Shown: piece after piece, positions 43,934-54,046 of the stretch
Layout: the number at the start of each line of letters is the position of its first letter
How positions within the stretch are numbered: the stretch's first letter is position 1
Assembly (NCBI GenBank): GCA_031291295.1
Contig: JARLJI010000260.1
Location: 186,001 to 250,000 of the forward strand
DNA: 64,000 nt
Direction of reading: 5' to 3'
From: Rhodoferax sp.
GTDB lineage: Bacteria; Pseudomonadota; Gammaproteobacteria; Burkholderiales; Burkholderiaceae_C
The notes under the pieces: model-generated
The model's database searches: none
Told to the model about the DNA's origin: nothing
The model's input: the letters and a program-made list of their open reading frames with translations, nothing else
Position numbers and translations under genes: made by a program

Positions 43934-43965
43934 ACCCGAACCCGACCCAGACCCAGACCCAGACC
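43934..43965. repeat. Short hexanucleotide tandem repeat
   Basis: An imperfect period-6 run, ACCCGA twice then CCCAGA three times, lies in the gap before the transglycosylase gene. It may affect promoter spacing by slippage, but this is speculative. Confidence 0.5.
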
Positions 43966-44042
43966 GCCTGATCACGCCAGGCAGCCCAGACCTAGGGCCC
44001 GCTTTCCAGCGGCTTGTATCAATCCCCTCCAAAGGGTGCGTC

Positions 44043-44597
44043 ATGCGTTTATCGGCTTTCGCGGTATTAGTTGCTTCAACTGTGCTGGCTGTCATGCCCA
44101 CCTGGGCACTGGCCTGCTGGGATGAAGCCGCACAACGCTACGGTGTGCCAGCCGAACTGTTGTACGCGGTCGCCCGGGCCGAGTCCAACCTGAACCCCAA
44201 AGCGATCAACCGCTCGCACCTTCAACGCACTGGTTCCTATGACATCGGCCTGATGCAAATCAACAGCGCTCACTTGCGAACGTTGGCGCGATACGGCATC
44301 CAGGAATCCGACCTGTACGACCCTTGCACCAACCTCCATGTGGGTGCCTGGCTGCTGGCCGACAGTTTTTCTCGTCGGGGCGTGTCGTGGGACGCGGTCG
44401 GTGCCTACAACGCGGCTTGTTCACAGCTCAAGGACGAGGCCTGCAATCGAGCCCGAGCCAAGTACGCGTGGCGGGTCTATCAACGACTGCCATCTCGGCA
44501 TCCACTCACCATCGCTGGGGCGGCAACGCCCTACCACAAACCGACACAGGCACCAACCACCATTCCCATGCAACTTGCCGTCCGGGTGTCACCATGA
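44043..44597 (+). CDS. Lytic transglycosylase (conjugation-associated)
   Basis: A 184-residue secreted protein with a signal peptide (hydrophobic segment 6-22 ending ALACW). The SLT fold is visible: AVARAESNLNPKAIN with the catalytic Glu in the family ES motif, then SYDIGLMQINSAHL and AYNAACSQ. Such enzymes (TrbN/VirB1-like) open the peptidoglycan for assembly of the secretion channel. It overlaps the lipoprotein gene by ATGA. It heads the mating-pair-formation operon. Confidence 0.9.
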   Translation: MRLSAFAVLVASTVLAVMPTWALACWDEAAQRYGVPAELLYAVARAESNLNPKAINRSHLQRTGSYDIGLMQINSAHLRTLARYGIQESDLYDPCTNLHVGAWLLADSFSRRGVSWDAVGAYNAACSQLKDEACNRARAKYAWRVYQRLPSRHPLTIAGAATPYHKPTQAPTTIPMQLAVRVSP

Positions 44598-45322
44598 CGA
44601 AATCCCCCTCACGTTCGTTCCCCGGCCCTGTCCGCTGGGTCCTGCCACTCTGCGCCGCCCTACTCGCTTCGTCGTGCAGTCTTACGCAACACAGCCGGCA
44701 GCAGACAAGTTCGCTCGCGCAAACCGCCCAGCCCGCGCCACACCTTGCCCAGATGAACTTCGGACGTCAAGCTGCATTCGGTCTGTGCACGCCTCCGGTC
44801 TGTCCGGTTGTTACGCCCAAAACGCTGGCACCGTTACTTCCTCGTGCAGCGCTGCCAGAGCCCCGACCGACCGCCGCAGCATCGACCCTGCGCACCGGAG
44901 AAGAAATCATTCTTGCGTCTCCTGGCACAACGACAGGATCGCCTTCTCCATCCAGGCTTGCCCCGGACTCTCTCGGCAAGACAGTGACCGTGCATTTCAG
45001 ATTTGGCGATGCATCACTGAGCGTTGCTGACAAAGTCGCTCTAGACAGAGCGGTGGCAGCGGCACCGAATGCCAAACACATCGTCATCTCGGGTCGCACC
45101 GACAGCATCGGACCTGCCAGCGCCAACGAGCTGCTTGCCACAGCCCGTGCGCGCACTGTCCACGACTACCTGCGGACTGCACATCCGATTCTGGCGCCTG
45201 TTTTGAAACTCGATGCCCAAGGCAGTTGCTGCTACATGGCTCCAAACGACACGGAAAGCGGTCGCAGCCTCAACCGGCGCGTCGACGTCCTCTTCAGCAG
45301 TGAAGGGGAGCAACGGCCATGA
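44594..45322 (+). CDS. OmpA-like peptidoglycan-binding lipoprotein
   Basis: A 242-residue lipoprotein. A signal with lipobox LLASSC near residue 28 marks lipid attachment. A Pro/Ala-rich linker is followed by an OmpA C-terminal fold (VTVHFRFGDASLSVADKVAL, ISGRTDSIG, NELLATARARTVHDYL, SLNRRVDVLF). It would tether the outer membrane to the cell wall near the conjugation apparatus. Its presence within a tra operon, coupled by overlap to the transglycosylase gene, suggests a dedicated role in channel support. Confidence 0.85.
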   Translation: MTKSPSRSFPGPVRWVLPLCAALLASSCSLTQHSRQQTSSLAQTAQPAPHLAQMNFGRQAAFGLCTPPVCPVVTPKTLAPLLPRAALPEPRPTAAASTLRTGEEIILASPGTTTGSPSPSRLAPDSLGKTVTVHFRFGDASLSVADKVALDRAVAAAPNAKHIVISGRTDSIGPASANELLATARARTVHDYLRTAHPILAPVLKLDAQGSCCYMAPNDTESGRSLNRRVDVLFSSEGEQRP

Positions 45323-45470
45323 CCCGCTGCGCTACCAGACCGAATGCCTCACCGTCATTCCCCAGTTTTACCTGCAAACAACCCGCTGAGTGCTCGCACT
45401 CCCACCCGCCTTGCCAACCCGCCTTTTCTTAAACCAAACGTTTTCAGTCCACACATTTCTGGAGGTTCTC

Positions 45471-45830
45471 ATGGGTACTGCCACTCTCGCCGCGTCCGCT
45501 TCATCTTTTTCACATGCATCTTCCGCCCGCAAGCCGATGCTGCTTGCGTTCGCCCTGACCGTCCTGGGGCTCGGCGTGGCCTTCCCGGGCTACGCCCTGG
45601 ACCTGGTCGGTTTTACCGGCATCACCGGCCCGCTCACGTCGGCCTTGACCCAGATTTCCGCGCTTGGCCCCGGGATCAAAGCCCTGGTGGGCTTCGTCGG
45701 TTTCGTGGTCGCGCTGATCTCGCTCTCGGCCTTGCGCAATTTCGGACCAGTCTTGTTCTACGTGGGACTGGCGATCTTTGCTGCGGTAGGTCTGGTGATC
45801 GCCGGCGCCATCATGGGTGCGGTCATCTGA
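45471..45830 (+). CDS. traA: Conjugative pilin candidate (TraA-like)
   Basis: A 119-residue protein. A long leader (MGTATLAASASSFSHASSARKPMLLAF) ends near FPGYA-LD, after which two hydrophobic helices follow (ALVGFVGFVVALISLSAL and FYVGLAIFAAVGLVIAGAIM), as in F-type pilins. GGAGG lies 6 bases before the ATG. It stands immediately upstream of traL, the normal F-type location. Homology is by size, topology and position. Confidence 0.75.
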   Translation: MGTATLAASASSFSHASSARKPMLLAFALTVLGLGVAFPGYALDLVGFTGITGPLTSALTQISALGPGIKALVGFVGFVVALISLSALRNFGPVLFYVGLAIFAAVGLVIAGAIMGAVI

Positions 45831-45857
45831 GCCACCGGACACCCCTCGGAGGCCCGC

Positions 45858-46157
45858 ATGCAAGCCGACACCTACATCCCGCGTCGTCTCGATGACCAGT
45901 GGAAGATCGGGTTCTGGGACATCGATGTTGCCGCCCCGGTCCTGTTTTTCTTCTTCGTCGGCTACCTGTCCGGCAGCAAGCTGTCCTTTGCCGCCTGCAT
46001 GGCGACGGGCATCTTCCTGTCGCGCTGGATTGCGCGCCTCAAAGCCGACCGCCATCCGGCCTTCGCCGTCCACTGGCTGTACTGGCACCTGCCGGCCAAT
46101 CCCGTGACGGCGATGCGCGCCACGCCGCCGTCCCACATTCGCCGCATGGTCGGCTAA
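45858..46157 (+). CDS. traL: TraL, mating-pair formation protein
   Basis: A 99-residue protein with two short hydrophobic segments (VAAPVLFFFFVGYLSGSK and LSFAACMATGIFLS). IPRRLDDQWKIGFWDID is the conserved TraL N-terminus. It acts in F-type pilus assembly at the inner membrane. GGAGG-like sequence precedes the ATG, and traE follows. Confidence 0.9.
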   Translation: MQADTYIPRRLDDQWKIGFWDIDVAAPVLFFFFVGYLSGSKLSFAACMATGIFLSRWIARLKADRHPAFAVHWLYWHLPANPVTAMRATPPSHIRRMVG

Positions 46158-46174
46158 GCGCAAGGAGACCTCTC

Positions 46175-46741
46175 ATGGATTTCGAACGCCTCAACAGCGA
46201 CCTCAAGGAGATGCGCCGACGCAACCGCAGCCTGGGCCTGACCGTGGGTGCGCTGGCAGCGGGTCAGATCATCGCCCTGCTGGTCATCCTGAACCTGCTG
46301 GGAACGGTGCGCACGGTGATCGTGCCGCCGTCCATCAACAAGAGCTTCTGGGTGATCCGAGACAAGGCCAGCAGCGAGTACCTGGAGCAGATGGCCAGCT
46401 TCATGGCCTGGCTGGTGCTCGACGTCACGCCATCGAGCATCGACTGGAAGAAAGACATGCTGCTGGGCTATGTCGAATCCGACCAGTACGGTGCGCTCAA
46501 GACCCGGCAGGAGGTGGAAGCCGAGCGCCTCAAACGCATCAACGCCACCACGGTCTTTGCGCCCCAGCAATTGGTGCCCAGCGAGGACGCGCAGAACGTC
46601 GTCGTGCGGGGCCGACTGCGCACCCTCGTCAATGGCTTTGAAACGGCCAACGAAGCCAAGGCCTATCTGGTCGAGTTCAGCTACTCGGGCGCACGCATGC
46701 ACCTCAAGACTTTCAAGGAGATTCCCAATGCGAGCAAATAG
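46175..46741 (+). CDS. traE: TraE, mating-pair formation protein
   Basis: A 188-residue protein with a single N-terminal membrane anchor (about residues 23-43) and a periplasmic VirB8-like domain. KSFWVIRDKASSEYLEQMASF and YGALKTRQEVEAERLKRINA-type segments match TraE. It bridges inner-membrane and periplasmic parts of the F-type channel. AAGGAG precedes the ATG and the gene overlaps traK by 14 bases. Confidence 0.9.
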   Translation: MDFERLNSDLKEMRRRNRSLGLTVGALAAGQIIALLVILNLLGTVRTVIVPPSINKSFWVIRDKASSEYLEQMASFMAWLVLDVTPSSIDWKKDMLLGYVESDQYGALKTRQEVEAERLKRINATTVFAPQQLVPSEDAQNVVVRGRLRTLVNGFETANEAKAYLVEFSYSGARMHLKTFKEIPNASK

Positions 46742-47612
46742 ACCCAGACTTCTGGCTACGCATCGCCATCCGCGCACGCCGCTGCCTGCCCGTCTGACGG
46801 CCATAGTGGCAACCGCCGTCACCGTGCTGACGGCCCCATCGGCTCAGGCGCTACAGCTTATCGAAGCCAGCGACGGCGTATCGGTCGAGGCCATCCTGGC
46901 TATCAAGGAGCCCACCCGCATCCGCATCGAAGGCACACCCATAACCGATGTGTTCGGCAACATCCATTCAAGCCATTGTGGTGCCGCCCAGGCACCTTCG
47001 GCGATGCCCGGCATGCCCGCCGGAACAAGCCCCAGCGGCCCGCTCACCCCAGTGGCCAACCCCGGCGGCGACGTGGTCCTGGAATGCGACCGCGACAAGG
47101 GCGAGATCTACCTCCGCCCGGTCGGCGAATCGACCAAACCCATCAACCTGTTCATCTCCTCCGCGACAGCCACCTACACCCTGCTGCTGCGCCGCTCGGA
47201 CACACCCGCCGACACCATCGTGATCCGCGACAAGACACCCAAGTCGCTCAAACCCACTGCAGCCACCCCAAGCCCAGCGGGTCCCTCGCCTAACCATATC
47301 CGCGCCATGAACGCCCTGCTCGTTGCCATGGCGTCGGATCGGGTTCCGGCGGACATCCGGGTCGAAGAGACCAGCCGCTCCATTCAGCTGTGGACCGAGG
47401 CCCGGTTTTCTCAGGTACGCCAGTACGAAGGGCGTGGCCTGCTGGGCGAGAAATACCTGCTGCAGAACGTCAGTCAGGACGTCATGGTGCTGGCCGAGCA
47501 GGAATTCGACCGCGAGAGCGGCAACGTCGCCGGCATCGCAGTCGAGCAGCACAACCTGCGTCCAGGTGAGAGCACCAGTGTCTATGTGATCCGGCGCGGG
47601 GGTGCGCAATGA
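46728..47612 (+). CDS. traK: TraK, outer-membrane-ring secretin-like protein
   Basis: A 294-residue periplasmic protein with a signal peptide (TAIVATAVTVLTAPSAQA). The N-terminal ALQLIEASDGVSVEAILAIKE and C-terminal QNVSQDVMVLAEQEFD are TraK/VirB9-like. It has an extra Pro/Gly-rich insert near residues 90-110. It complexes with TraB and TraV to span the envelope. The start at 46728 lies inside traE, and it overlaps traB by ATGA. Confidence 0.9.
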   Translation: MRANRPRLLATHRHPRTPLPARLTAIVATAVTVLTAPSAQALQLIEASDGVSVEAILAIKEPTRIRIEGTPITDVFGNIHSSHCGAAQAPSAMPGMPAGTSPSGPLTPVANPGGDVVLECDRDKGEIYLRPVGESTKPINLFISSATATYTLLLRRSDTPADTIVIRDKTPKSLKPTAATPSPAGPSPNHIRAMNALLVAMASDRVPADIRVEETSRSIQLWTEARFSQVRQYEGRGLLGEKYLLQNVSQDVMVLAEQEFDRESGNVAGIAVEQHNLRPGESTSVYVIRRGGAQ

Positions 47613-49036
47613 ACCCCTTACGCCACACATATGGCAACCCAATCCACGCCCTGAACCAACTGCTGACGCGCCTGTCCCCGCGTCAGCGCCAGTACGCCAT
47701 GCTCGCCAGCATCCTGGTCGGTGGCATCGGTCTGCTGTGGCTGGTGTTTTCATTTACGGAATCGCGTCCGAAGAACGACGAGACCCGAACATCAACCGGG
47801 CTCCCCAGCGCGGTCACCAACATCGGCATCATGCCGCCCGGCGGCCAGGTCAATCCGGTCGACCAATGGGTCGGTACGGCCGGACGCAAACTTGCCCAGT
47901 ATGAGAACGAACGGGACGAACAGGGCCGGTTGAACAAGGACCGGCAGGCCTTTGAGTCCAAGACCCTGCAGCGCTTCGCCGATCTGGAGCAGAAGCTGAC
48001 TTCGACCCAACAGGCGGCCCTCAATCCGCCGCCATCAGTGCCCCCGACTTTGCCCACGATGCCCGCACCTTCAACGGGCATGCCTCCGGCCACAAGCCTG
48101 CCACCTTTGCCACCACCCTCCAAGGGATCCTCGACGTCAGCCCTGCCAAGCGGCATGCCGGGCACCCCATCTCCTGGGCAGCTTGACGAGATACCTGCGA
48201 CGCCTGGCATTACCCGCATCACGCTGACAGAGAGGAATAAGACCCCCAGCGCGACAAGCGCAGCGACCGGCACGGGGCCGGATGCCAATTCGCCCAAGGA
48301 CGTCCACACCGTCTCGACCTTCCTACCCGTGAGCTTTACACGCGGCACGCTGCTCGGCGGACTGGATGCACCCACGGGCGGCCAATCGCAGTCCAACCCC
48401 CACCCGGTGTTGATCCGTCTGTCGGACAACAGCATCCTTCCCAACCGCTTCCGCGGCGAATACCGCGACTGTTTCGTCGTAGCCGCAGGCTACGGCGACA
48501 TCAGTTCAGAGCGTGCCTACCTGCGCACCGAGAGTTTGTCGTGCGTGCGCGCCGACGGCGCCACACTGGAAGTCAAGATCCAGGGCAGTGTCTATGGCGA
48601 GGACGGCAAGGTCGGCATGCGCGGGCGCCTGGTGACCAAGCAGGGCCAAATGCTGGCCAATGCGCTGCTCGCCGGCGTGGTCAGCGGCATCGGCCAGGGC
48701 GTGTCCACTGCATCCACGGAGTACAGCACCTCCGCACTGGGTACGGTCGCCAGTGCCCAGGGGGCCGACGCCTACCGCGCAGGCGTCGGCTCCGGCGTGG
48801 GTCGCGCATTGGACCGCCTGGCCCAGTACTACATCAAGCTGGCCGAGAATACCTTCCCGGTCATCGAAATCGATGCCGGCCGTGAGATCGACGTGGTCAT
48901 CACCAAGGGCGTTCGTATCGATGTGCCCATGACGGCCAGCGCGACGCCCCCATCGCGCCCAACGCACATATCCCAATCCCCCGAACGTTTCCCTGAAACC
49001 CGCTACCTGGAGGTTCCTGACGATGGCAACTATTGA
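47609..49036 (+). CDS. traB: TraB, envelope-spanning channel protein
   Basis: A 475-residue VirB10-like protein. A cytoplasmic start and one inner-membrane anchor ([19 protein letters not shown]) are followed by a coiled-coil (about 88-130) and a very Pro-rich extension. The conserved C-terminal barrel has [34 protein letters not shown] and [20 protein letters not shown]. It forms the core complex with TraK and TraV. It overlaps the DsbC gene by 14 bases. Confidence 0.93.
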   Translation: MNPLRHTYGNPIHALNQLLTRLSPRQRQYAMLASILVGGIGLLWLVFSFTESRPKNDETRTSTGLPSAVTNIGIMPPGGQVNPVDQWVGTAGRKLAQYENERDEQGRLNKDRQAFESKTLQRFADLEQKLTSTQQAALNPPPSVPPTLPTMPAPSTGMPPATSLPPLPPPSKGSSTSALPSGMPGTPSPGQLDEIPATPGITRITLTERNKTPSATSAATGTGPDANSPKDVHTVSTFLPVSFTRGTLLGGLDAPTGGQSQSNPHPVLIRLSDNSILPNRFRGEYRDCFVVAAGYGDISSERAYLRTESLSCVRADGATLEVKIQGSVYGEDGKVGMRGRLVTKQGQMLANALLAGVVSGIGQGVSTASTEYSTSALGTVASAQGADAYRAGVGSGVGRALDRLAQYYIKLAENTFPVIEIDAGREIDVVITKGVRIDVPMTASATPPSRPTHISQSPERFPETRYLEVPDDGNY

Positions 49037-49841
49037 TGTCCGGCGCGCGCCCACACGCGCCTCCATGCGCACGCCTGCAATGCTGGCGGTCCTGGTCACC
49101 GCGCTCTTTTGCGTCGTCTCCCCGGCACGCGCCTCGACCGCAGAGGAAGTGCGTTTGCTGGCAGCCCTCAAAAAGGCCCACCCCGGCACCCGCTTCACCG
49201 AGATCTCGCGCTCCCCGGTCGACGGCATCTATGAAGTCTGGATGAATGGCAACGTGGCCTATGTGGCGGCCAGGAATCCGCGTTACTTCATCTTCGGGCG
49301 CGTCTTTGACACGCAAACGATGCGGGACATCACCGGGCCGAAGCTGGCACAGGCATCAGGCTCGTCGGATGAAGCCGTTCGCCCTGGCGTCTCGTCGCCT
49401 TCGGTATCGTTTGATCAGCTGCCGCTGGCAGACGCGATCAAGACCGTGCGCGGCAACGGTCAACGCAAAGTCGCCGTGTTTAGCGACCCGAACTGCTCCT
49501 TCTGCAAACAGCTGGAACCCGAGCTGGCCGGTATCGACAACGTGACGGTCTACACCTTCCTCGTGCCATTCCAGGGCGAGGCCAAACCGATCGCGGTCTG
49601 GTGCGCCACGGACCGTGAACAAGCCTGGCAGCGCCTGATGCTGCGCGGTGACAGCACCCTGTTGAGCACGGCCACCGCCTGCCCCCACCCCATTGCCCGC
49701 AACCTGGCGCTGGCCCATCAGCTCGCTGTGCACGGCACACCGACCCTGATCTGGGCCGATGGCAGCCGCACCGAGGGTTACATCGAGCGCAACGTGCTGG
49801 AGGCACGCCTGCTGCAGACCACGAAGGAGGCTCGACCATGA
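49023..49841 (+). CDS. dsbC: DsbC-like disulfide isomerase of conjugation system
   Basis: A 272-residue periplasmic protein with a signal peptide ([16 protein letters not shown]). An N-terminal dimerisation part ([20 protein letters not shown]) precedes a thioredoxin fold. The active-site motif is CSFC in [16 protein letters not shown]; a cis-Pro lies in GTPTLIW. It assists folding of Cys-rich Tra proteins such as TraU, TraN and TraH. A dsbC between traB and traC regions is characteristic of SXT/IncA/C-type systems. Confidence 0.92.
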   Translation: MATIDVRRAPTRASMRTPAMLAVLVTALFCVVSPARASTAEEVRLLAALKKAHPGTRFTEISRSPVDGIYEVWMNGNVAYVAARNPRYFIFGRVFDTQTMRDITGPKLAQASGSSDEAVRPGVSSPSVSFDQLPLADAIKTVRGNGQRKVAVFSDPNCSFCKQLEPELAGIDNVTVYTFLVPFQGEAKPIAVWCATDREQAWQRLMLRGDSTLLSTATACPHPIARNLALAHQLAVHGTPTLIWADGSRTEGYIERNVLEARLLQTTKEARP

Positions 49842-50509
49842 ACACGCGGTTTCAACTTCGGAGAGGGGACACTGGCCTAAGGGCCGTCGCACTGGCGGGA
49901 ATGCTGGCCCTGAGTGGCTGCGGCAACCTGTCCGGTCTGGGCGGCGGCTCTAAATACGCCTGCAAGGCGCCCGAAGGCGTGGCCTGTGATTCGGTGTCCG
50001 GCACCTATGCCAATGCCCTTCACAACAAGCTGCCCAGCCAGCGCCAGCAGCAGTCCACAGAAACACCAACGCCGCCAGAGCCGTCGCAGTCGACTGCACC
50101 ACATCGCACGCCATTGGCAGCAGCACCAGCCGTAGTGACCACCGGCACGCTGATTCCCCCCGACCACGGAGCCAATCCGCTGCGCTCGCAGGCCCGAGTG
50201 CTGCGCCTGTGGACCAAGCCCTGGGAAGACGCCGACGGTGATCTCTATGACCAGGGTTACGTCTACGTGCAGGTCAGCACCGGCCAATGGCTGATCGACC
50301 ACGTGCAGCGCCAGATTCGCGACACCTATGCCCCACTGCGCCCACCACCCAGGGCGGCAGAGGCGACTGGGAACGTCAATCAGGGGACTGGCGGCATCAC
50401 GGAGCCGTCAGATACCTTGCGGACCACGCCTGCGCAAATATCTCCCCCACCATTCGGTAGACCCTCCGTCGGCATGCCCGCGGCTACCTCGTTCAACCGC
50501 ACGCAGTGA
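49838..50509 (+). CDS. traV: TraV, outer-membrane lipoprotein
   Basis: A 223-residue lipoprotein. The lipobox is ALSGC near residue 27 and is followed by [19 protein letters not shown], the conserved TraV Cys-motif. The middle is Pro/Gln-rich and the C-terminal part reads [20 protein letters not shown], typical of TraV. It anchors the core complex to the outer membrane. Confidence 0.92.
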   Translation: MNTRFQLRRGDTGLRAVALAGMLALSGCGNLSGLGGGSKYACKAPEGVACDSVSGTYANALHNKLPSQRQQQSTETPTPPEPSQSTAPHRTPLAAAPAVVTTGTLIPPDHGANPLRSQARVLRLWTKPWEDADGDLYDQGYVYVQVSTGQWLIDHVQRQIRDTYAPLRPPPRAAEATGNVNQGTGGITEPSDTLRTTPAQISPPPFGRPSVGMPAATSFNRTQ

Positions 50510-50517
50510 GGCCCACC

Positions 50518-53073
50518 ATGACCCCAACGTCCACCCCCGCCCGGGCATCCCGCCCTCACACAAGCCCGTTCAACCTGGGCCAGCCCATCGACACCCCAGC
50601 CGAGCAGTTCGCGAGCTGGTTGCCTTACTCCGCCTACCTCGCCACCGAGAAGATTTTCGTGAACAGGGACAGCCTGGGCTTCATGCTGGAAGTGATGCCG
50701 CAGTCCGGCGCCGACGACCGCATGGCCGAGGTCCTGGTCTCGCTGTACGCCAACTGCCCGCCCGGCACCGGCATCCAGTTCCATTTATTCGCCTCGCCCC
50801 ATGTTCGCGCCCAATTGCGCCAGTACGCCAACCTGCGTGTCGAGGACGAGGATCAGGCCGAGAAGGCCCAGCAGTGGGGTCGACCCGCGCGCAACGACAA
50901 CCTGTTTCGCAAGCTGGCGCGCCAGCGGGTCGGCCACCTGCTGCAGGGAGCCCAGCAGTCGATGACGGCAGGGTTTCATTACACGATCCGGGATTTCCGC
51001 TTGATGCTGAGCGTGTCTTTCGTCGGCGACGCCGAGGACCTGAACAAACGGGACGAACTGATGGCCTTGCGCGACTCGATGGCCTCGACGCTGCGCTCCG
51101 CCTCCCTGCCGAACCGGGTGTGCGACGCCGCCGACCTGATCAACTGGTGCGCGCTGTTCACCAACCCGGACCGCATCTCGCAGACCGATGGACCCGACCT
51201 GCGCTACGACGACGGCCGCGAGATCCGTGACCAGATTGTCGACTTCGACACCATCCAGGACCCACACCCCAACGGCCTGACCCTGTGGAAGGAGAACAGC
51301 CCGGACGTGCTGGAGGCACGCTTTTACTCGATCAAAAGTTTCCCGGAGCGGTTTGCGCTGTGGCAAATGGGGTCTTTGATCGGGGATCTGATGCAGCCTG
51401 CCCTGCAGTACAGCGCGCCCTTCCTGCTGACCATGGGGGTGCATGTGTTGGATCCCAACGTCACCAAGTCGGTGGTCATGGCGAACCACGTGCGCGCCAC
51501 CCAGAACGCCACAAGCAAGATGGCCGACGTCATGCCGGACGTCAACAAGAAGCTGCAGGACTGGACGGCGGCTGCGGATGCCATCGACACCGGTGGCAGC
51601 CTGCTCAGCCTGTACCACCAGTTGGCGATCTTCTCGACGCCTGAGAAAGCCGTGTCTGCCCATGAAACGGCCAACGCCATCTGGCGCGGCCGGGGCTTCC
51701 AGCTCAATGCCGACGCCTACATGCACCGCCAGGCGCTGCTGGCCAGCCTGCCAATGACTTTGACCGAGAAGTTCCACAAGGACCTGGCCAAGATGCGTCG
51801 CGTCACGCGCAAGACCATGGCCAACGCCATCCACATGGCGCCGCTGATCGCGGAATGGCGGGGTACGCGTACACCGGCCCTGGTGTTCGGCGGACGGCGT
51901 GGCCAGCTGATGACGCTGGACATCTTTGACAACGACCTGGGAAACTACAACTTCGCCATCATCGGCGCGCCCGGATCGGGCAAGTCCGTGCTGATGAACG
52001 AGATGGCCTGGTCCTACCGCGCCATCGGCGCCAAGGTCTGGATGCTGGACCTGGGACGCTCCTTCGAGAAGCTGTGCCGCAAGGCCAAGGGCACCTACAT
52101 CGAATTCCGGCCCGATGTGGACATCTGTCTGAACCCGTTCACTCACATCACGGACATCAATGAAGACATCGACATGCTGGTGCCCGGCATTTCCAAGATG
52201 GCCTCGATGCAGCACGCGCTGGAGGAGGTCCAGTACAAGGCCATCTCGGCCATGGTGCTCAAACTGTTCCGGCAATACGGCAACGATCTACGGATCACGG
52301 CGCTGCGCGACGCCTTCAAGACCGGTTCTATCGAAGAACTGGGCATGGTCAATGACCAGCGCATCAAGGACCTGGCCATCATGCTCAACCCTTACGCGCG
52401 CGGCGGCCAGTACGAGCGCTTTTTCGAGGGCCGCAACAACGTCGACTTCTCCAACGACTTCATCGTCATCGAAAACGAGGAACTCAAACGCCGGCCTGAC
52501 CTGCATGCGGTGGTCAACATCCTGCTGCTGCACCAGATCACCGGCGAGATGTACCTGACGCGCAACCGGCGCAAGGTGCTGTTCATTGACGAGCTCAAGC
52601 AACAGCTCGGCGACATCGGCGCCGACGACCCCGTCAAGGCCGCCGTGATCGAGGAAGCAGCGCGCCGTGCCCGCAAATACGGCGGTGCGCTGGGTACTGC
52701 AACCCAAAGTGCCGACGACTTCTATGGCTCAGCCCAGATGGAAGCCGCCTTCAACTGCTCGGACTGGGTGTTCCTGCTGCGCCAGAAGCCGGAATCCATC
52801 GAAATGCTGGACCGCAAGGGACGCCTGGCCATGGACGAGCCCAAGAAGCGCCTGTTGAATTCGCTGCGCACCGAGGCGGGGGTGTTCTCGGAGCTGTACA
52901 TCTCCTCGCCAGTCGGCGAAGGCGTGGCGCGCAACATCCTCGATCCGGCCACGCACCTGCTGTTTTCCAACAAGCTGGAAGACAACGCGCCAATAGACGA
53001 ACTACGGGCTCAGGGCCTGAGCGTGGACGAGGCGATCACCGAGTTGCTGCGCCGCCGGGGGCATGCGGTATGA
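50518..53073 (+). CDS. traC: TraC, secretion ATPase (VirB4-like)
   Basis: An 851-residue cytoplasmic ATPase. Walker A is GAPGSGKSVL near residue 482; Walker B is KVLFIDELKQQ near 690. The N-terminal half (TEKIFVNRDSLGFMLEV, VFGGRRGQLMTLDIFDN) matches F-type TraC/VirB4. It energises pilus assembly. The ATG at 50518 has GAGG in its leader; an in-frame GTG 12 bases earlier is a weaker alternative. It overlaps trbI by 4 bases. Confidence 0.95.
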   Translation: MTPTSTPARASRPHTSPFNLGQPIDTPAEQFASWLPYSAYLATEKIFVNRDSLGFMLEVMPQSGADDRMAEVLVSLYANCPPGTGIQFHLFASPHVRAQLRQYANLRVEDEDQAEKAQQWGRPARNDNLFRKLARQRVGHLLQGAQQSMTAGFHYTIRDFRLMLSVSFVGDAEDLNKRDELMALRDSMASTLRSASLPNRVCDAADLINWCALFTNPDRISQTDGPDLRYDDGREIRDQIVDFDTIQDPHPNGLTLWKENSPDVLEARFYSIKSFPERFALWQMGSLIGDLMQPALQYSAPFLLTMGVHVLDPNVTKSVVMANHVRATQNATSKMADVMPDVNKKLQDWTAAADAIDTGGSLLSLYHQLAIFSTPEKAVSAHETANAIWRGRGFQLNADAYMHRQALLASLPMTLTEKFHKDLAKMRRVTRKTMANAIHMAPLIAEWRGTRTPALVFGGRRGQLMTLDIFDNDLGNYNFAIIGAPGSGKSVLMNEMAWSYRAIGAKVWMLDLGRSFEKLCRKAKGTYIEFRPDVDICLNPFTHITDINEDIDMLVPGISKMASMQHALEEVQYKAISAMVLKLFRQYGNDLRITALRDAFKTGSIEELGMVNDQRIKDLAIMLNPYARGGQYERFFEGRNNVDFSNDFIVIENEELKRRPDLHAVVNILLLHQITGEMYLTRNRRKVLFIDELKQQLGDIGADDPVKAAVIEEAARRARKYGGALGTATQSADDFYGSAQMEAAFNCSDWVFLLRQKPESIEMLDRKGRLAMDEPKKRLLNSLRTEAGVFSELYISSPVGEGVARNILDPATHLLFSNKLEDNAPIDELRAQGLSVDEAITELLRRRGHAV

Positions 53074-53438
53074 AGACCTCCATCGCCCAATTACTTGTGA
53101 GTGCCGTGCTGTCGGTACTCATCGTCGCTGCTGGCCTGGCACTGTATGACCGCACGGTGATCCGCCCGGCCTTGGTCATCGGCATGGTTGACGTCGCCGA
53201 GGTTTACCGGGCCAAGGAAGCCGAGTTCACCCAGATCCTGACCAAGACCACTTTGGAGGAGGACCGCCAGAAAGCCCTGCTGATGGCGCGTACCTTTGCA
53301 CAGCGCCTGCCCATGGCGCTGGAGGAATTGCCGCGGGATTGCGGCTGCCTGGTGGTTCTCAAAAGCGCCATTGCGGGGCCAACGCCGCACACCCTTGATT
53401 TGACACCTCTGTTGCGCAGAAAGGTGGACGCCCCATGA
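53070..53438 (+). CDS. trbI: TrbI-like F-type conjugation protein
   Basis: A 122-residue protein with one N-terminal membrane segment (LLVSAVLSVLIVAAGLALY). The following VIGMVDVAEVYRAKEAEF and CGCLVVLKSAI match the F-type TrbI family. It influences pilus retraction or length in F. It overlaps traC and the signal peptidase gene. Confidence 0.82.
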   Translation: MKTSIAQLLVSAVLSVLIVAAGLALYDRTVIRPALVIGMVDVAEVYRAKEAEFTQILTKTTLEEDRQKALLMARTFAQRLPMALEELPRDCGCLVVLKSAIAGPTPHTLDLTPLLRRKVDAP

Positions 53439-54037
53439 CGCCCTCATCCACACCTCTACCCATGCCCAGTGTCCTGGCTGGTCCTGACGCGAGCAAGTGG
53501 TCGGGTCTGCGACGCCACACGGCGGAATTCCTGCGTCATGTGCGCCGACGCTGGTACCTGTACCTGCCAATAGCCGTGATCTGGGGCCTGGCTTACACCC
53601 GGCTCTACATCGACCCGACACCGCGCCTGCCAGTGCTTTTCAACTGGACAGCCAGCCTGCCCTACCGTGTTGCGCTTGTTCGCTATGGTCCACACCAGCT
53701 TGAGCGTGGCGATTACATCGTGTTCTCGTTTGCTGGTGAAGCGCTGGAAGCCTACCCCGGATTGCGCAAACAGCCCTTCTTCAAACAAGTAAGGGGGCTG
53801 CCCGGCGACGTGGTGACGGTCGAAGGACGCGCGGTCGCGCTCAACGGCGAAGTCGTTGGTGTTGCCAAGACCCAGGCTTTTGATAAGCGAGCCCTGGAAC
53901 CGATCGCTGCCACCGTGATCCCAACCGAGCACTACTACGTGCAGGGCACGGGTCCCGACTCCTTCGACTCACGCTACCGCAGCAGCGGCCTGGTGCGCGC
54001 GGACCAGGTGATCGCCACCGTGCTTCCACTGTTCTGA
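53435..54037 (+). CDS. S26 signal peptidase of conjugation system (TrhF/TraF-type)
   Basis: A 200-residue membrane-bound peptidase. One hydrophobic anchor (YLYLPIAVIWGLAY) precedes the S26 fold: the nucleophile Ser is in NWTASLPYRVALV and the base Lys in FKQVRGLPGDVV. GPDSFDSRYRSSGLV is the later conserved box. It probably matures the pilin. In IncA/C and SXT elements the equivalent gene (trhF) also precedes traW. Confidence 0.9.
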   Translation: MTPSSTPLPMPSVLAGPDASKWSGLRRHTAEFLRHVRRRWYLYLPIAVIWGLAYTRLYIDPTPRLPVLFNWTASLPYRVALVRYGPHQLERGDYIVFSFAGEALEAYPGLRKQPFFKQVRGLPGDVVTVEGRAVALNGEVVGVAKTQAFDKRALEPIAATVIPTEHYYVQGTGPDSFDSRYRSSGLVRADQVIATVLPLF

Positions 54038-54046
54038 GGAGAAATC

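Noticed and set aside
43934..43965. CRISPR-like repeat
   Set aside because: Period is only six bases with no spacers; a simple tandem repeat.
53435..54037. Housekeeping signal peptidase LepB
   Set aside because: Short, with one anchor, and embedded in the tra operon between trbI-like and traW genes; a conjugation-specific peptidase is more likely.
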